NCBI RefSeq assembly: GCF_000716875.1
Contig: NZ_JNWQ01000020.1
Span: 1 to 64,000 of the forward strand
Length of the DNA: 64,000 nt
DNA from: Streptomyces novaecaesareae
GTDB taxonomy: Bacteria; Actinomycetota; Actinomycetes; Streptomycetales; Streptomycetaceae
Reading direction: 5' to 3'
Shown one piece after another: positions 1 through 7,108 of this stretch. The translations under genes were made by a program, and so were the position numbers. Under the pieces are notes generated by a model that worked only from the letters and a program-made list of their open reading frames with translations, was not told the origin of the DNA and made no database searches. Positions within the stretch are counted from its first letter, which is position 1; each line of letters begins with the position of its first letter.

Positions 1-377
1 CGGCCCCGCCGACCGTCCCCCCGGCCCCGCCCACCCCGCCGCCGGGCCACCAACCCGCCCACCAGCCGGGCACCGGCTACGGCTACCCCCAGCAGCCCGG
101 CACGGGGTACGGCTACCCGCAGCAGCAGCCCGGGACCGGCTACGGCTACCCGCAGCCCACCCAGCCGTACCCGCAGCAGCCGGGCACCGGCTACGGCTAC
201 CCCCAGCCGAACCCCTCCGTCCCGGCGCAGCCGCACCCGGGCGGCTACGGCTACCCGCAGCCCGGCACCGGCCAGCAGCCGCCTGTCCCGCCGCAGCCGC
301 CGACGGCCCAGCCCCCGGCGCCCACCGGCGAGCCGTTCGCCCTGCCCCCGCAGGGCCCCCAGTTCCAGCCCCGCTGA
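1..377 (+). CDS. C-terminal end of a proline/glutamine-rich GYGYPQ-repeat protein (partial)
   Basis: Only the 3' end is in the window; the reading frame enters at base 3 and stops with TGA at 375-377. The visible 124 residues are almost entirely low complexity: five to six copies of a PGTGYGYPQ(Q)P-type unit followed by a proline-rich tail ending in GPQFQPR. Such tails are usually extended, disordered surfaces attached to a folded N-terminal domain that lies outside the window. The gene runs head-on into the TerA-like gene, so it may belong to the tellurium/stress cluster, but the visible part does not identify a function. Confidence 0.7.
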   Translation, partial: APPTVPPAPPTPPPGHQPAHQPGTGYGYPQQPGTGYGYPQQQPGTGYGYPQPTQPYPQQPGTGYGYPQPNPSVPAQPHPGGYGYPQPGTGQQPPVPPQPPTAQPPAPTGEPFALPPQGPQFQPR

Positions 378-434
378 CCCGGCCCACCCGAACGGCCCCG
401 CCCGAACGCGCACCCACCCGGCGGGGCCGCCCGG

Positions 435-1169
435 CTACCCCTTGTACCCCCGCTGCCACTGCATCCCGAACCCGTACAGCCGGTCGATGTCCGACTGGAA
501 CCCGTTGACGTACCGCACCTCGCGCCGCACCGTCAGCTGGTTGTCCCCCGCGTTCTCGATCAGCACCACGGCACAGGAGCGCGCCGCCCGGGCCCGCTCC
601 TCCAGCTTGATCTCGATCCGCGGCCCGGTCTGCGGCACGATCGTCACCACCGCCTGCGACTGCTCGAAGGCCGGCGTGCCGTCGTAGATGTAGACGAAGA
701 TCAGCAGCCGTTTGAACTTGTCCTTCTTCTCCAGGTTGACGTACATCGTCTCGCCGGAGGGCGCCCCGTACTGGTCGTCGCCGCTGAGCTTGACGTACGG
801 CGGGTTCTGGAGGTCGCCGAACAGGCCGCCGAGCGGCTGCACGACGCCCGTGGAGCCGTCCGAGAGCTCGTACATGCAGGCCAGGTCGAGGTCGACGTTC
901 ATCGGCTCGCTGTTCTGGGGCGAGTCCGGCTCCAGCGGGCTGAGGATCCGCGGGCTGAAGAACCGCTTGATGTTGTCCCGGGCGCTGGGCCGGGAGGCGC
1001 CGGGGCGCATCGACCAGTGCAGGTTGACGTAGAGGTAGCCGGTGGTGGCGGCCGCTCCGGTGATCGCGTGCTGCGGGGCCGACTTGGTGAGTATGACCTT
1101 GTGCTGACCGCCCGGGTTGTCGAAGGTGTAGCTCTTCTCCCCGCGCAGGTACTCCCAGATCGAGACCAT
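435..1169 (-). CDS. TerA-like tellurium resistance/stress protein
   Basis: A 244-residue protein starting MVSIWEYLRGEKSYTF. The ATG at 1169 has a strong upstream GGGGGAGAGGA and matches where the homology begins; the frame stays open further upstream only by GC bias. The sequence has features of the TerA branch of the TerD superfamily: YLYVNLHWSM near the N-terminus, the segment LACMYELSDGSTGVVQPLGGLFG, and a C-terminal RLYGFGMQWQRGYKG. These cytoplasmic proteins are associated with tellurite, oxidative and envelope stress and bind Ca2+ or act in membrane-linked complexes with TerC-type proteins. It lies beside two TerD paralogs and a DUF475 membrane protein, which supports the assignment. 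The exact biochemical role is unknown. Confidence 0.8.
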   Translation of the reverse strand: MVSIWEYLRGEKSYTFDNPGGQHKVILTKSAPQHAITGAAATTGYLYVNLHWSMRPGASRPSARDNIKRFFSPRILSPLEPDSPQNSEPMNVDLDLACMYELSDGSTGVVQPLGGLFGDLQNPPYVKLSGDDQYGAPSGETMYVNLEKKDKFKRLLIFVYIYDGTPAFEQSQAVVTIVPQTGPRIEIKLEERARAARSCAVVLIENAGDNQLTVRREVRYVNGFQSDIDRLYGFGMQWQRGYKG

Positions 1170-1532
1170 CCCGTCCTCTCCCCCTGCTCCCGCCAGGCGA
1201 TCTGACGGTCCGCCGACCAATGATCGGGCATCGGCCCGGCCGCCGGATACCCCGTCCTCCCCCTCCTCTACCCCGCCCGGCCACCCGCCGGTCATCGGCG
1301 GGACGAACCGGCGGGTCGATTGGCGGGAGCCAGCCGACCTCCCGTAGCATGCCGCCCCTTCGGACGCGATATCGTCTAGCCGCACAGGTGTCCCGTCCGC
1401 CCCTGCGCGGGCGCGGTGGGGAACGCCGTGCGGTGACGAACGAACCGTCAGGCAGAGCCCGCACGGCGGGCCCTGATCGCCTGTGTCGCACTGTGAACCT
1501 GTCCCCTGCGGAAACCCGAGGCCCGACCCGCA
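1170..1532. promoter_or_regulatory. Divergent promoter region between TerA-like and DUF2637 genes
   Basis: This 363-bp spacer separates two divergent genes and has no convincing coding frame. It contains a perfect 10-bp inverted repeat, ACCCGCCGGT at 1283-1292 and ACCGGCGGGT at 1307-1316, with a second, shorter CCGCCG/CGGCGG pairing nested inside it. The arrangement suits an operator or an alternative hairpin in the TerA-like leader. I could not place clear -35/-10 boxes. Confidence 0.4.
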
Positions 1533-2522
1533 ATGAACCTGACCTCCATACAGCTGGTCTGGACCGTCGTCGGCGGCGCAGCCCTGCTGTTCGTTGCCGT
1601 CCTGATGGCGACGCTGCGATTCAAGAGCTCGAACAAGGACGAGTCCTCCGACTCCTGGGAGCGCAGCGAGGAGCGCCGCCGCCGCAAGGAGATGATCTAC
1701 GGCATCTCCTCGTACACGCTGCTGTTCTGCTGTGCCGGTGTCGCCGCCGCGCTCTCCTTCCACGGGCTGGTCGGCTTCGGCAAGGAGAACCTGGGCCTGT
1801 CCGGCGGCTGGGAGTACCTCGTCCCGTTCGGTCTGGACGGCGCCGCGATGTTCTGCTCGGTGCTCGCCGTCCGCGAGGCCAGCCACGGTGACGCGGCGCT
1901 CGGCTCGCGCCTGCTGGTCTGGGTGTTCGCGATCGCCTCGGCCTGGTTCAACTGGGTGCACGCCCCGCGTGGCGTCTCGCACGACGGCGCCCCGCAGTTC
2001 TTCTCCGGCATGTCGATCTCGGCGGCGATCCTGTTCGACCGCGCGCTGAAGCAGACCCGCAAGGCCGCGCTGCGCGAGCAGGGCCTGGTGCCGCGCCCGC
2101 TGCCGCAGATCCGCATCGTCCGCTGGCTGCGCGCCCCGCGCGAGACCTACGCGGCCTGGTCGCTGATGCTCCTGGAGAACGTCCGCAGCCTGGGCGGCCG
2201 CCAGGTGCCCGCCCTCACGGCTGCCGGAGACGGCCCGAGCGCTACGGAGCCTGCCCTAGCCGCGGATTCCGCCGCCACCACCTCGACCTCCTCGCTGGAG
2301 CCCGCCGCGCTGGACGCCGGCCGCCGCCCCCGTGCCGCCGTCTCCTCGTCCTACTCCTCCTCGCTCTCCGGCTCCGGCTCCTCGTCCTACTCGTCCGCCC
2401 TCTCCGGCTCGTCCCACCGCAGCTCGACCGTCGACCTGACGTCCGACGACGACACGCTGTCGATGCCGAAGCTGGACTCGCTGGAGCGCAAGCTGCGCGC
2501 GATCGAGCAGCAGCTCGGCTGA
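1533..2522 (+). CDS. DUF2637 domain membrane protein
   Basis: A 329-residue protein. The first helix is at about 7-27, then come a charged basic stretch (ERSEERRRRKE) and three further hydrophobic segments at about 55-75, 88-110 and 125-145. This four-helix DUF2637 module is common in actinobacterial membrane proteins, some carrying replication or spo-type helix-turn-helix tails. Here the C-terminal third (about 245-300) is a Ser-rich low-complexity linker with SSSYSSSLSGSGSS repeats, followed by a short acidic/coiled segment LDSLERKLRAIEQQLG. Function is unknown. The strong bidirectional terminator after the stop isolates it from the convergent DUF475 gene. Confidence 0.8.
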   Translation: MNLTSIQLVWTVVGGAALLFVAVLMATLRFKSSNKDESSDSWERSEERRRRKEMIYGISSYTLLFCCAGVAAALSFHGLVGFGKENLGLSGGWEYLVPFGLDGAAMFCSVLAVREASHGDAALGSRLLVWVFAIASAWFNWVHAPRGVSHDGAPQFFSGMSISAAILFDRALKQTRKAALREQGLVPRPLPQIRIVRWLRAPRETYAAWSLMLLENVRSLGGRQVPALTAAGDGPSATEPALAADSAATTSTSSLEPAALDAGRRPRAAVSSSYSSSLSGSGSSSYSSALSGSSHRSSTVDLTSDDDTLSMPKLDSLERKLRAIEQQLG

Positions 2523-2562
2523 CCGCGGCACCCGCGGAACCCGCAGCACCCCTGGCACCAGA

Positions 2563-2612
2563 CACGCGGAACGGCCGCCCCCGGGAAACCCCGGGGGCGG
2601 CCGTTCCGCGTG
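2563..2612. terminator. Bidirectional rho-independent-type terminator
   Basis: A perfect 23-bp inverted repeat (2563-2585 and 2590-2612) with an AAAC loop lies between the convergent DUF2637 and DUF475 genes. There is no long U tract, as is usual in streptomycetes. Confidence 0.9.
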
Positions 2613-2629
2613 CCAGGCGGCCTGCTTGC

Positions 2630-3724
2630 CTACTTGCCGCTGCCGACCAGCTCCGGTTCCTCGTCCGCACCCTCGCGCCGGTTGCGCAGGATCGACGAGC
2701 CCAGTGCCAGCCCGATGAAGGCGACGCCGATCAGCCCGGTGACGATCTCCGGGATGTGGTACTCGATCCCGACCAGCAGGATCACCGCCAGCGCGCCGAT
2801 CGCGTAGTGCGCGCCGTGCTCCAGGTAGACGTAGTCGTCCAGGGTGCCCTTGCGGACCAGGAAGACGGTCAGCGAGCGGATGTACATCGCGCCGATGCCG
2901 AGGCCCAGGGTGATCTGGAAGATGTCGCTGGAGATGGCGAACGCGCCGACCACGCCGTCGAAGGAGAACGAGGCGTCCAGGACCTCCAGGTAGAGGAACA
3001 GGAAGAACGCGGCCTTGCCGGCGACCTGGACGACCGACTTGCCGGACTTCTCCACCTCCTCCTCGCGCTCGGCCTCCTCTTCGAGCCCCGACTCGAAGAT
3101 CGAGGAGAGGCCGCCGACGGCGAGGTAGGTGATCAGGCCGAGGACGCCGGCGAGCAGAACGGTTTCAGCGTGCTCGGCGGCGAAGAAGCGGGAGGCCAGC
3201 ACCAGCGCGACCAGGGCGACGACGCTGGACAGCGCGTCCAGCTTGCCGACCTTCTCCAGCGGGCGCTCCAGCCAGCCCAGCCAGTTGTGCTCCTTCTCCT
3301 CGAACACGAAGTCCAGGAAGATCATGAGCAGGAAGATGCCGCCGAAGGCGGCGATGGCCGGGTTGGCCGCCTCCAGGTACTGGCCGTAGGTCAGGCCGTC
3401 GTGGGTCTTGTCGGTGTGCAGCGCGAGGTCGATGACCGTCGCGGGGTTGAGCTTGGCGGTGAGGCCGACGACCAGCAGCGGGAAGACCAGGCGCATGCCG
3501 AAGACGGCGATGAGCACGCCGACGGTCAGGAAGATCTTCTGCCAGTACGGGTTCATCCGCTTCAACACCGTGGCGTTGACCACCGCGTTGTCGAACGACA
3601 GGGAGATCTCCAGGATGGAGAGGATCAGCACGATGCCGAAGCCTTGAGCTCCCCAGAGCAGTCCGGCCGCGGCCAGGCCGATGGCTGTGATCGCGAACGA
3701 CCAGCCGAATGTGCGGAGGAACAC
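2630..3724 (-). CDS. DUF475 / TerC-superfamily integral membrane protein
   Basis: A 364-residue polytopic membrane protein starting at GTG 3724 (MFLRTFGWSFAI). It has about eight to nine hydrophobic helices, the conserved acidic-in-membrane motif SLSFDNAVVNATVL at about 42-55, and a related SFSFDGVVGAF near residue 255, typical of the TerC superfamily in which these Asp residues are thought to bind metal. A charged cytoplasmic loop (EEEAEREEEVEKSGK) divides the two halves. It belongs to the tellurium/stress cluster with the TerD and TerA-like genes, and is likely the membrane partner of those cytoplasmic proteins or a metal ion exporter. Substrate unknown. Confidence 0.88.
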   Translation of the reverse strand: MFLRTFGWSFAITAIGLAAAGLLWGAQGFGIVLILSILEISLSFDNAVVNATVLKRMNPYWQKIFLTVGVLIAVFGMRLVFPLLVVGLTAKLNPATVIDLALHTDKTHDGLTYGQYLEAANPAIAAFGGIFLLMIFLDFVFEEKEHNWLGWLERPLEKVGKLDALSSVVALVALVLASRFFAAEHAETVLLAGVLGLITYLAVGGLSSIFESGLEEEAEREEEVEKSGKSVVQVAGKAAFFLFLYLEVLDASFSFDGVVGAFAISSDIFQITLGLGIGAMYIRSLTVFLVRKGTLDDYVYLEHGAHYAIGALAVILLVGIEYHIPEIVTGLIGVAFIGLALGSSILRNRREGADEEPELVGSGK

Positions 3725-3870
3725 GGGAGTTGGCTACCTTTCGGGTTCAGGCCGTGCCGGGGGCGGCCTCGTCCCCGAGACGCCCTGACCGGGCCGGGCC
3801 CGGTCAGGTCACCCCCGCACTGCCCTCTGTTCTCATGATCGGGTCGGGTGCGATTAGTCCGATTTCCGCC

Positions 3871-4449
3871 CTACTGTACGTTCACGCCGAAGTCGAGCGC
3901 GATGCCGCGCAGGCCGGAGGCGTACCCCTGGCCCACCGCGCGGAACTTCCACTCGCCCGCGTAGCGGTACAGCTCGCCGAAGATCATCGCGGTCTCGGCG
4001 GACGCGTCCTCGGACAGGTCGTAGCGGGCGATCTCCTGGCCGTCGACCGAGTTGACGACCCGGATGTAGGCGTTGCGGACCTGCCCGAAGTTCTGCAGCC
4101 GCGCCTCGGCCTCGTAGATCGAGACCGCGAAGACCACCTTGTCCGCCTGCACCGGGACGAGGTCCAGGTTGACCAGGACCACCTCGTCGTCACCCGTGTC
4201 GTCGCCGCCGGTGAGGTTGTCGCCCTGGTGCTCCACCGAGCCCTCGGGGCTCTTGAGGTTGTTGTAGAAGACGAAGTACTCGTCACCGAGCACTCGCCCG
4301 CCACCACAGAGCAGGGCGCTCGCGTCGAGGTCGAACGGGGCGCCCGTGGTCGAACGGGCGGACCAGCCGAGGCCGATCTGGACCTGCGTCAGGTTCGGCG
4401 CGGCCTTCGTGAGCGAGACGTTGCCGCCCTTGGCGAGCGTGACCACCAT
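3871..4449 (-). CDS. terD: TerD family protein (paralog 1)
   Basis: A full-length TerD domain of 192 residues starting [15 protein letters not shown], with GGGAGGAAG-type ribosome binding sequence (GGGAGGAAG) nine bases upstream. Family hallmarks: [21 protein letters not shown] at the N-terminal half, acidic Ca2+-binding loop [26 protein letters not shown], and the C-terminal [18 protein letters not shown]. TerD proteins are cytoplasmic, bind Ca2+, and contribute to tellurite, oxidative or developmental stress responses in streptomycetes. It is closely related to the next gene at 4679-5254 and probably arose by tandem duplication. Confidence 0.95.
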   Translation of the reverse strand: MVVTLAKGGNVSLTKAAPNLTQVQIGLGWSARSTTGAPFDLDASALLCGGGRVLGDEYFVFYNNLKSPEGSVEHQGDNLTGGDDTGDDEVVLVNLDLVPVQADKVVFAVSIYEAEARLQNFGQVRNAYIRVVNSVDGQEIARYDLSEDASAETAMIFGELYRYAGEWKFRAVGQGYASGLRGIALDFGVNVQ

Positions 4450-4595
4450 GACGTTCTTCCTCCCTTGCTTCTCCCGGGGCGCGCCTTACAGGTTTAGTCC
4501 CCCGCGACCCCGGCCGACCCGTTCTGGCCGGCTGAACTTCCTGAACTCACATCCTCGCAGCGCGGCGGACCGCCGCGGCAGCGGGTCGGACGGAA

Positions 4596-4636
4596 CCGGG
4601 GCGGCCCCGGACCGCGAAGGTCCGGGGCCGCCCCGG
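4596..4636 (-). terminator. Terminator after TerD paralog 2
   Basis: Perfect 18-bp stem (4596-4613 with 4619-4636) and GCGAA loop, just downstream of the TerD gene ending at 4679. It separates the transcription of the two TerD paralogs. Confidence 0.85.
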
Positions 4637-4678
4637 GAGAACGGCGCGAAGCCCGCGCTGCAGGGCGCCGGCGACGGC

Positions 4679-5254
4679 TCAGACGTTGACGCCGAAGTCC
4701 TGCGCGATGCCGCGCAGACCGGAGGCGTACCCCTGGCCGATGGCGCGGAACTTCCACTCGGCGCCGTTGCGGTACAGCTCGCCGAAGACCATCGCGGTCT
4801 CGGTGGAGGCGTCCTCGGAGAGGTCGTAGCGGGCCAGCTCGGTGTTGTCCGCCTGGTTCACCACGCGGATGAACGCGTTGCGCACCTGGCCGAAGTTCTG
4901 GCCGCGGTTCTCCGCGTCGTAGATCGACACCGGGAAGACGATCTTCTCCACGTCGACCGGGACGCCCGCCAGGTTGACCTTGATCGCCTCGTCGTCGCCC
5001 TCGCCCTCACCGGTGCGGTTGTCGCCGGTGTGCTCGACGGAGCCGTCCGGGCTCTTCAGGTTGTTGAAGAACACGAAGTTGCCGTCCGAGGCGACCTTGC
5101 CCTGGGCGTTGCAGAGCAGTGCGCTGGCGTCCAGGTCGAAGTCGGTCCCGGTGGTGGTCCGGACGTCCCAGCCCAGGCCGACGACCACGGCCGTGAGCCC
5201 TGGGGCCTCCTTGGTGAGCGAGACGTTGCCGCCCTTGCTGAGGCTGACTCCCAC
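4679..5254 (-). CDS. terD: TerD family protein (paralog 2)
   Basis: A 191-residue TerD protein. I place the start at GTG 5254 ([19 protein letters not shown]) because GGAGG lies four bases upstream and the family always starts here; the open frame extends 51 codons further without similarity. It has the same motifs as paralog 1, with the acidic loop [17 protein letters not shown] and the C-terminal end [17 protein letters not shown]. Cytoplasmic Ca2+-binding stress protein, probably acting with the DUF475 membrane protein. Own promoter likely in 5255-5465. Confidence 0.95.
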   Translation of the reverse strand: MGVSLSKGGNVSLTKEAPGLTAVVVGLGWDVRTTTGTDFDLDASALLCNAQGKVASDGNFVFFNNLKSPDGSVEHTGDNRTGEGEGDDEAIKVNLAGVPVDVEKIVFPVSIYDAENRGQNFGQVRNAFIRVVNQADNTELARYDLSEDASTETAMVFGELYRNGAEWKFRAIGQGYASGLRGIAQDFGVNV

Positions 5255-5415
5255 GTGTCCTCCAAGAATCGGGAGGCACGTCCTTGGTGGTGCCCCCGGT
5301 GGTGCGGGTTCGGGGGCCCGGGAGCGCACCGGCTCCCGCACCCCACCCTGCCAACGGCCCGAGCGTAGTACGCGGTTCCCGTCCGCAGCGCGGTTGCGGC
5401 CGGACACGGCCGTCG

Positions 5416-5437
5416 GGCACCCGGCCGGCCGGGTGCC
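5416..5437 (-). terminator. Palindromic terminator candidate after ahpE
   Basis: A perfect 22-bp palindrome (two 11-bp arms, GGCACCCGGCC and its complement, no spare loop) starts 29 bases downstream of the peroxiredoxin stop. The zero loop means real pairing would lose the central bases. Confidence 0.6.
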
Positions 5438-5465
5438 GGCCCCGTGCCGGGCGGCCGCGGCGGGC

Positions 5466-5924
5466 TCAGAGCCCGGCGAGGACCTTCAGGTACTCCTGCT
5501 CGTCCCGGGCGTCCGGGAGGCCGTTGACGACGCTCCAGCGCACCGTGCCGGCCTTGTCGATCACGAAGGTGCCGCGCAGCGGGCAGCCCCGCTCCTCGTC
5601 GAGGACGCCGTACGCGCGGGTGACCTCACCGTGCGGCCAGAAGTCGGCCAGCAGCGGGAACTCCAGGCCCTCCCGGTCGGCGAAGACGCGCTGGGAGAAC
5701 TGCGAGTCGCAGGAGAGGCCGAGCACCTGGACGTCGTCGTTCTGCAGCCCCGCCAGTTCGCGCTGGATCGCGCCCAGCTCGCCGGTGCAGACCCCGGTGA
5801 ACGCGAACGGGTAGAAGACCAGCACGACGTTCTTCGCGCCCCGGAAGTCGGCGAGCCGGACCGTCTCCCCGTGCTGGTTGCCGAGTGCGAAGTCCGGGGC
5901 CTGGGTGCCGACCTCGATGGCCAT
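5466..5924 (-). CDS. ahpE: AhpE-type peroxiredoxin
   Basis: A 152-residue thioredoxin-fold peroxidase that reduces H2O2, peroxynitrite and organic peroxides in the cytoplasm. The peroxidatic cysteine is Cys46 in [14 protein letters not shown], and another cysteine occurs in [10 protein letters not shown]. Start ATG 5924 ([15 protein letters not shown]) has AAAGGTCC upstream and matches the family N-terminus; 38 extra upstream codons in frame are not conserved-looking. It sits between TerD and DUF3052, an arrangement I recall as typical for streptomycetes. It fits the oxidative-stress theme of the neighbouring Ter genes. Confidence 0.92.
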   Translation of the reverse strand: MAIEVGTQAPDFALGNQHGETVRLADFRGAKNVVLVFYPFAFTGVCTGELGAIQRELAGLQNDDVQVLGLSCDSQFSQRVFADREGLEFPLLADFWPHGEVTRAYGVLDEERGCPLRGTFVIDKAGTVRWSVVNGLPDARDEQEYLKVLAGL

Positions 5925-6093
5925 GAACGGGACCTTTCTGACGCGACCGCGCCGCGCGGCGGACGCGGCAGGCCACATCCTCCCATTCGTCGGCGACCGT
6001 TGCGCCGAACGGATGAGGCGGGCCGGGCCGACGGCCACCGGCGTTCGCCCTGGGCGAACATCCGGGGAAGCCGGTGCGCGCTCCGGAAAAGCG

Positions 6094-6130
6094 CCGGGCC
6101 CCGCCGGAGTGTTCCTCCGACGGGGCCCGG
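6094..6130 (-). terminator. Terminator after DUF3052 gene
   Basis: Ten-bp CCGGGCCCCG/CGGGGCCCGG stem, one mismatch, then five more pairs (CGGAG/CTCCG) and a five-base loop, 21 bases after the DUF3052 stop. Confidence 0.8.
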
Positions 6131-6150
6131 TGCGGGGCTTCAGAACCCGC

Positions 6151-6591
6151 TCAGCGCTTGTTGCCCGCCTTCGGCGTGGACTTGGTCGCGAGCCGCGTGG
6201 CCGCCCAGTCCTGCGCGATGTTGATCGAGCTCGTCTGCGAGAGCCCGGCGGTACGGGCCGCCTCGTTGATTTCGGAGGCCTCGATGTGGCCGTCCCGGCC
6301 GGTCTTGGGCGTCAGCAGCCAGATGACGCCGCCCTCGGCGAGGTATTCCAGCGCGTCGACGAGGGAGTCGGTGAGGTCCCCGTCGTCGTCGCGGTGCCAC
6401 AGCAGGACGGCGTCCGCGACGTCGTCGTAGTCCTCGTCGACGAGTTCCGTCCCGGCGATCTCCTCGATGCCCTCGCGGAGATCCTGGTCAGTGTCTTCGT
6501 CGTACCCCAGCTCCTGGATGATCTGGCCTGCTTCGAAGCCGAGACGGGTCGCCGGGTTGGACTTGTCCGCGGGGTCCGCGGTCGCGCTCAC
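6151..6591 (-). CDS. DUF3052 family protein
   Basis: A 146-residue acidic protein starting at GTG 6591 (M-SATADPADKSNPATRLGFEAG), chosen because GGAGG lies nine bases upstream. It matches the conserved actinobacterial DUF3052 family: RLGFEAGQIIQELGYDEDTD at the N-terminus, then DAVLLWHRDDDGDLTDSLVDAL and WLLTPKTGRDGHIEASEI. The function is not established. It is transcribed divergently from aceE across a 517-bp spacer, so shared regulation with pyruvate dehydrogenase is possible. Soluble; no signal or membrane segment. Confidence 0.88.
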   Translation of the reverse strand: MSATADPADKSNPATRLGFEAGQIIQELGYDEDTDQDLREGIEEIAGTELVDEDYDDVADAVLLWHRDDDGDLTDSLVDALEYLAEGGVIWLLTPKTGRDGHIEASEINEAARTAGLSQTSSINIAQDWAATRLATKSTPKAGNKR

Positions 6592-6613
6592 GGGAATAAC
6601 CTCCAGTATTCGG

Positions 6614-6631
6614 CTCGGCATCCATGCCGAG
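6614..6631. promoter_or_regulatory. 18-bp inverted repeat upstream of DUF3052 start
   Basis: CTCGGCAT-CC-ATGCCGAG, a perfect 8-bp inverted repeat 23 bases upstream of the DUF3052 GTG. It could be an operator or a 5' leader hairpin. Farther along the same spacer, CCGCCCG/CGGGCGG at 6885-6902 forms another 7-bp hairpin. Confidence 0.45.
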
Positions 6632-7015
6632 GCTGTGGCCGTAGTCCACACGGGCGCGGCGGTTCGCGCAAGTACCCGACCCCCGATCCCCTCCAAAGGT
6701 TGACGTGCCACACCGGGACACGCCGTTGGAGGTGTCGGGAATCACACCGATTTGCCCTTCTCTGCGTGGGACAAGGATGCTTCGGGTGGTCCCGGCCCAC
6801 AGGCCGTACTCATGACCGAGATGCGAACGGCATTCGGGTCCGCGCGTGCGCGGGCGTAGAGTCTCCTGTTGGCCCTCACCCCGGCCGCCCGCCATCGGGC
6901 GGACGGGACACCAGGTCGGACCACCTCTTTTCGTAACACCCGGGGGTGCGCGGAACGGGCGATGAAGCCCGCGCCGCATGCCGCCAGACCGGACCGCCCA
7001 CCCAGGCGGAACGGT

Positions 7016-7027
7016 TACCGATCGGTA
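7016..7027. promoter_or_regulatory. Palindromic operator candidate upstream of aceE
   Basis: TACCGATCGGTA is a perfect 12-bp palindrome 82 bp before the aceE start and overlaps a possible -10 element (TAGAGA, 7026-7031). Its ACCG-N2-CGGT form resembles TetR-family operators. The binding protein is not in evidence nearby. Confidence 0.45.
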
Positions 7028-7108
7028 GAGATGACGGATCTCCGAGCGCGGTAGCACGATGGAGGCGGCGCGACACACCTCAGTTTCGACCGACAGTGAA
7101 GGAACAGC

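Noticed and set aside
61..260. Regularly repeated GGCTACGGCTACCC units as a CRISPR-like array
   Set aside because: Repeats are in frame, encode GYGYP, have no unique spacers of constant length, and no cas genes are present.
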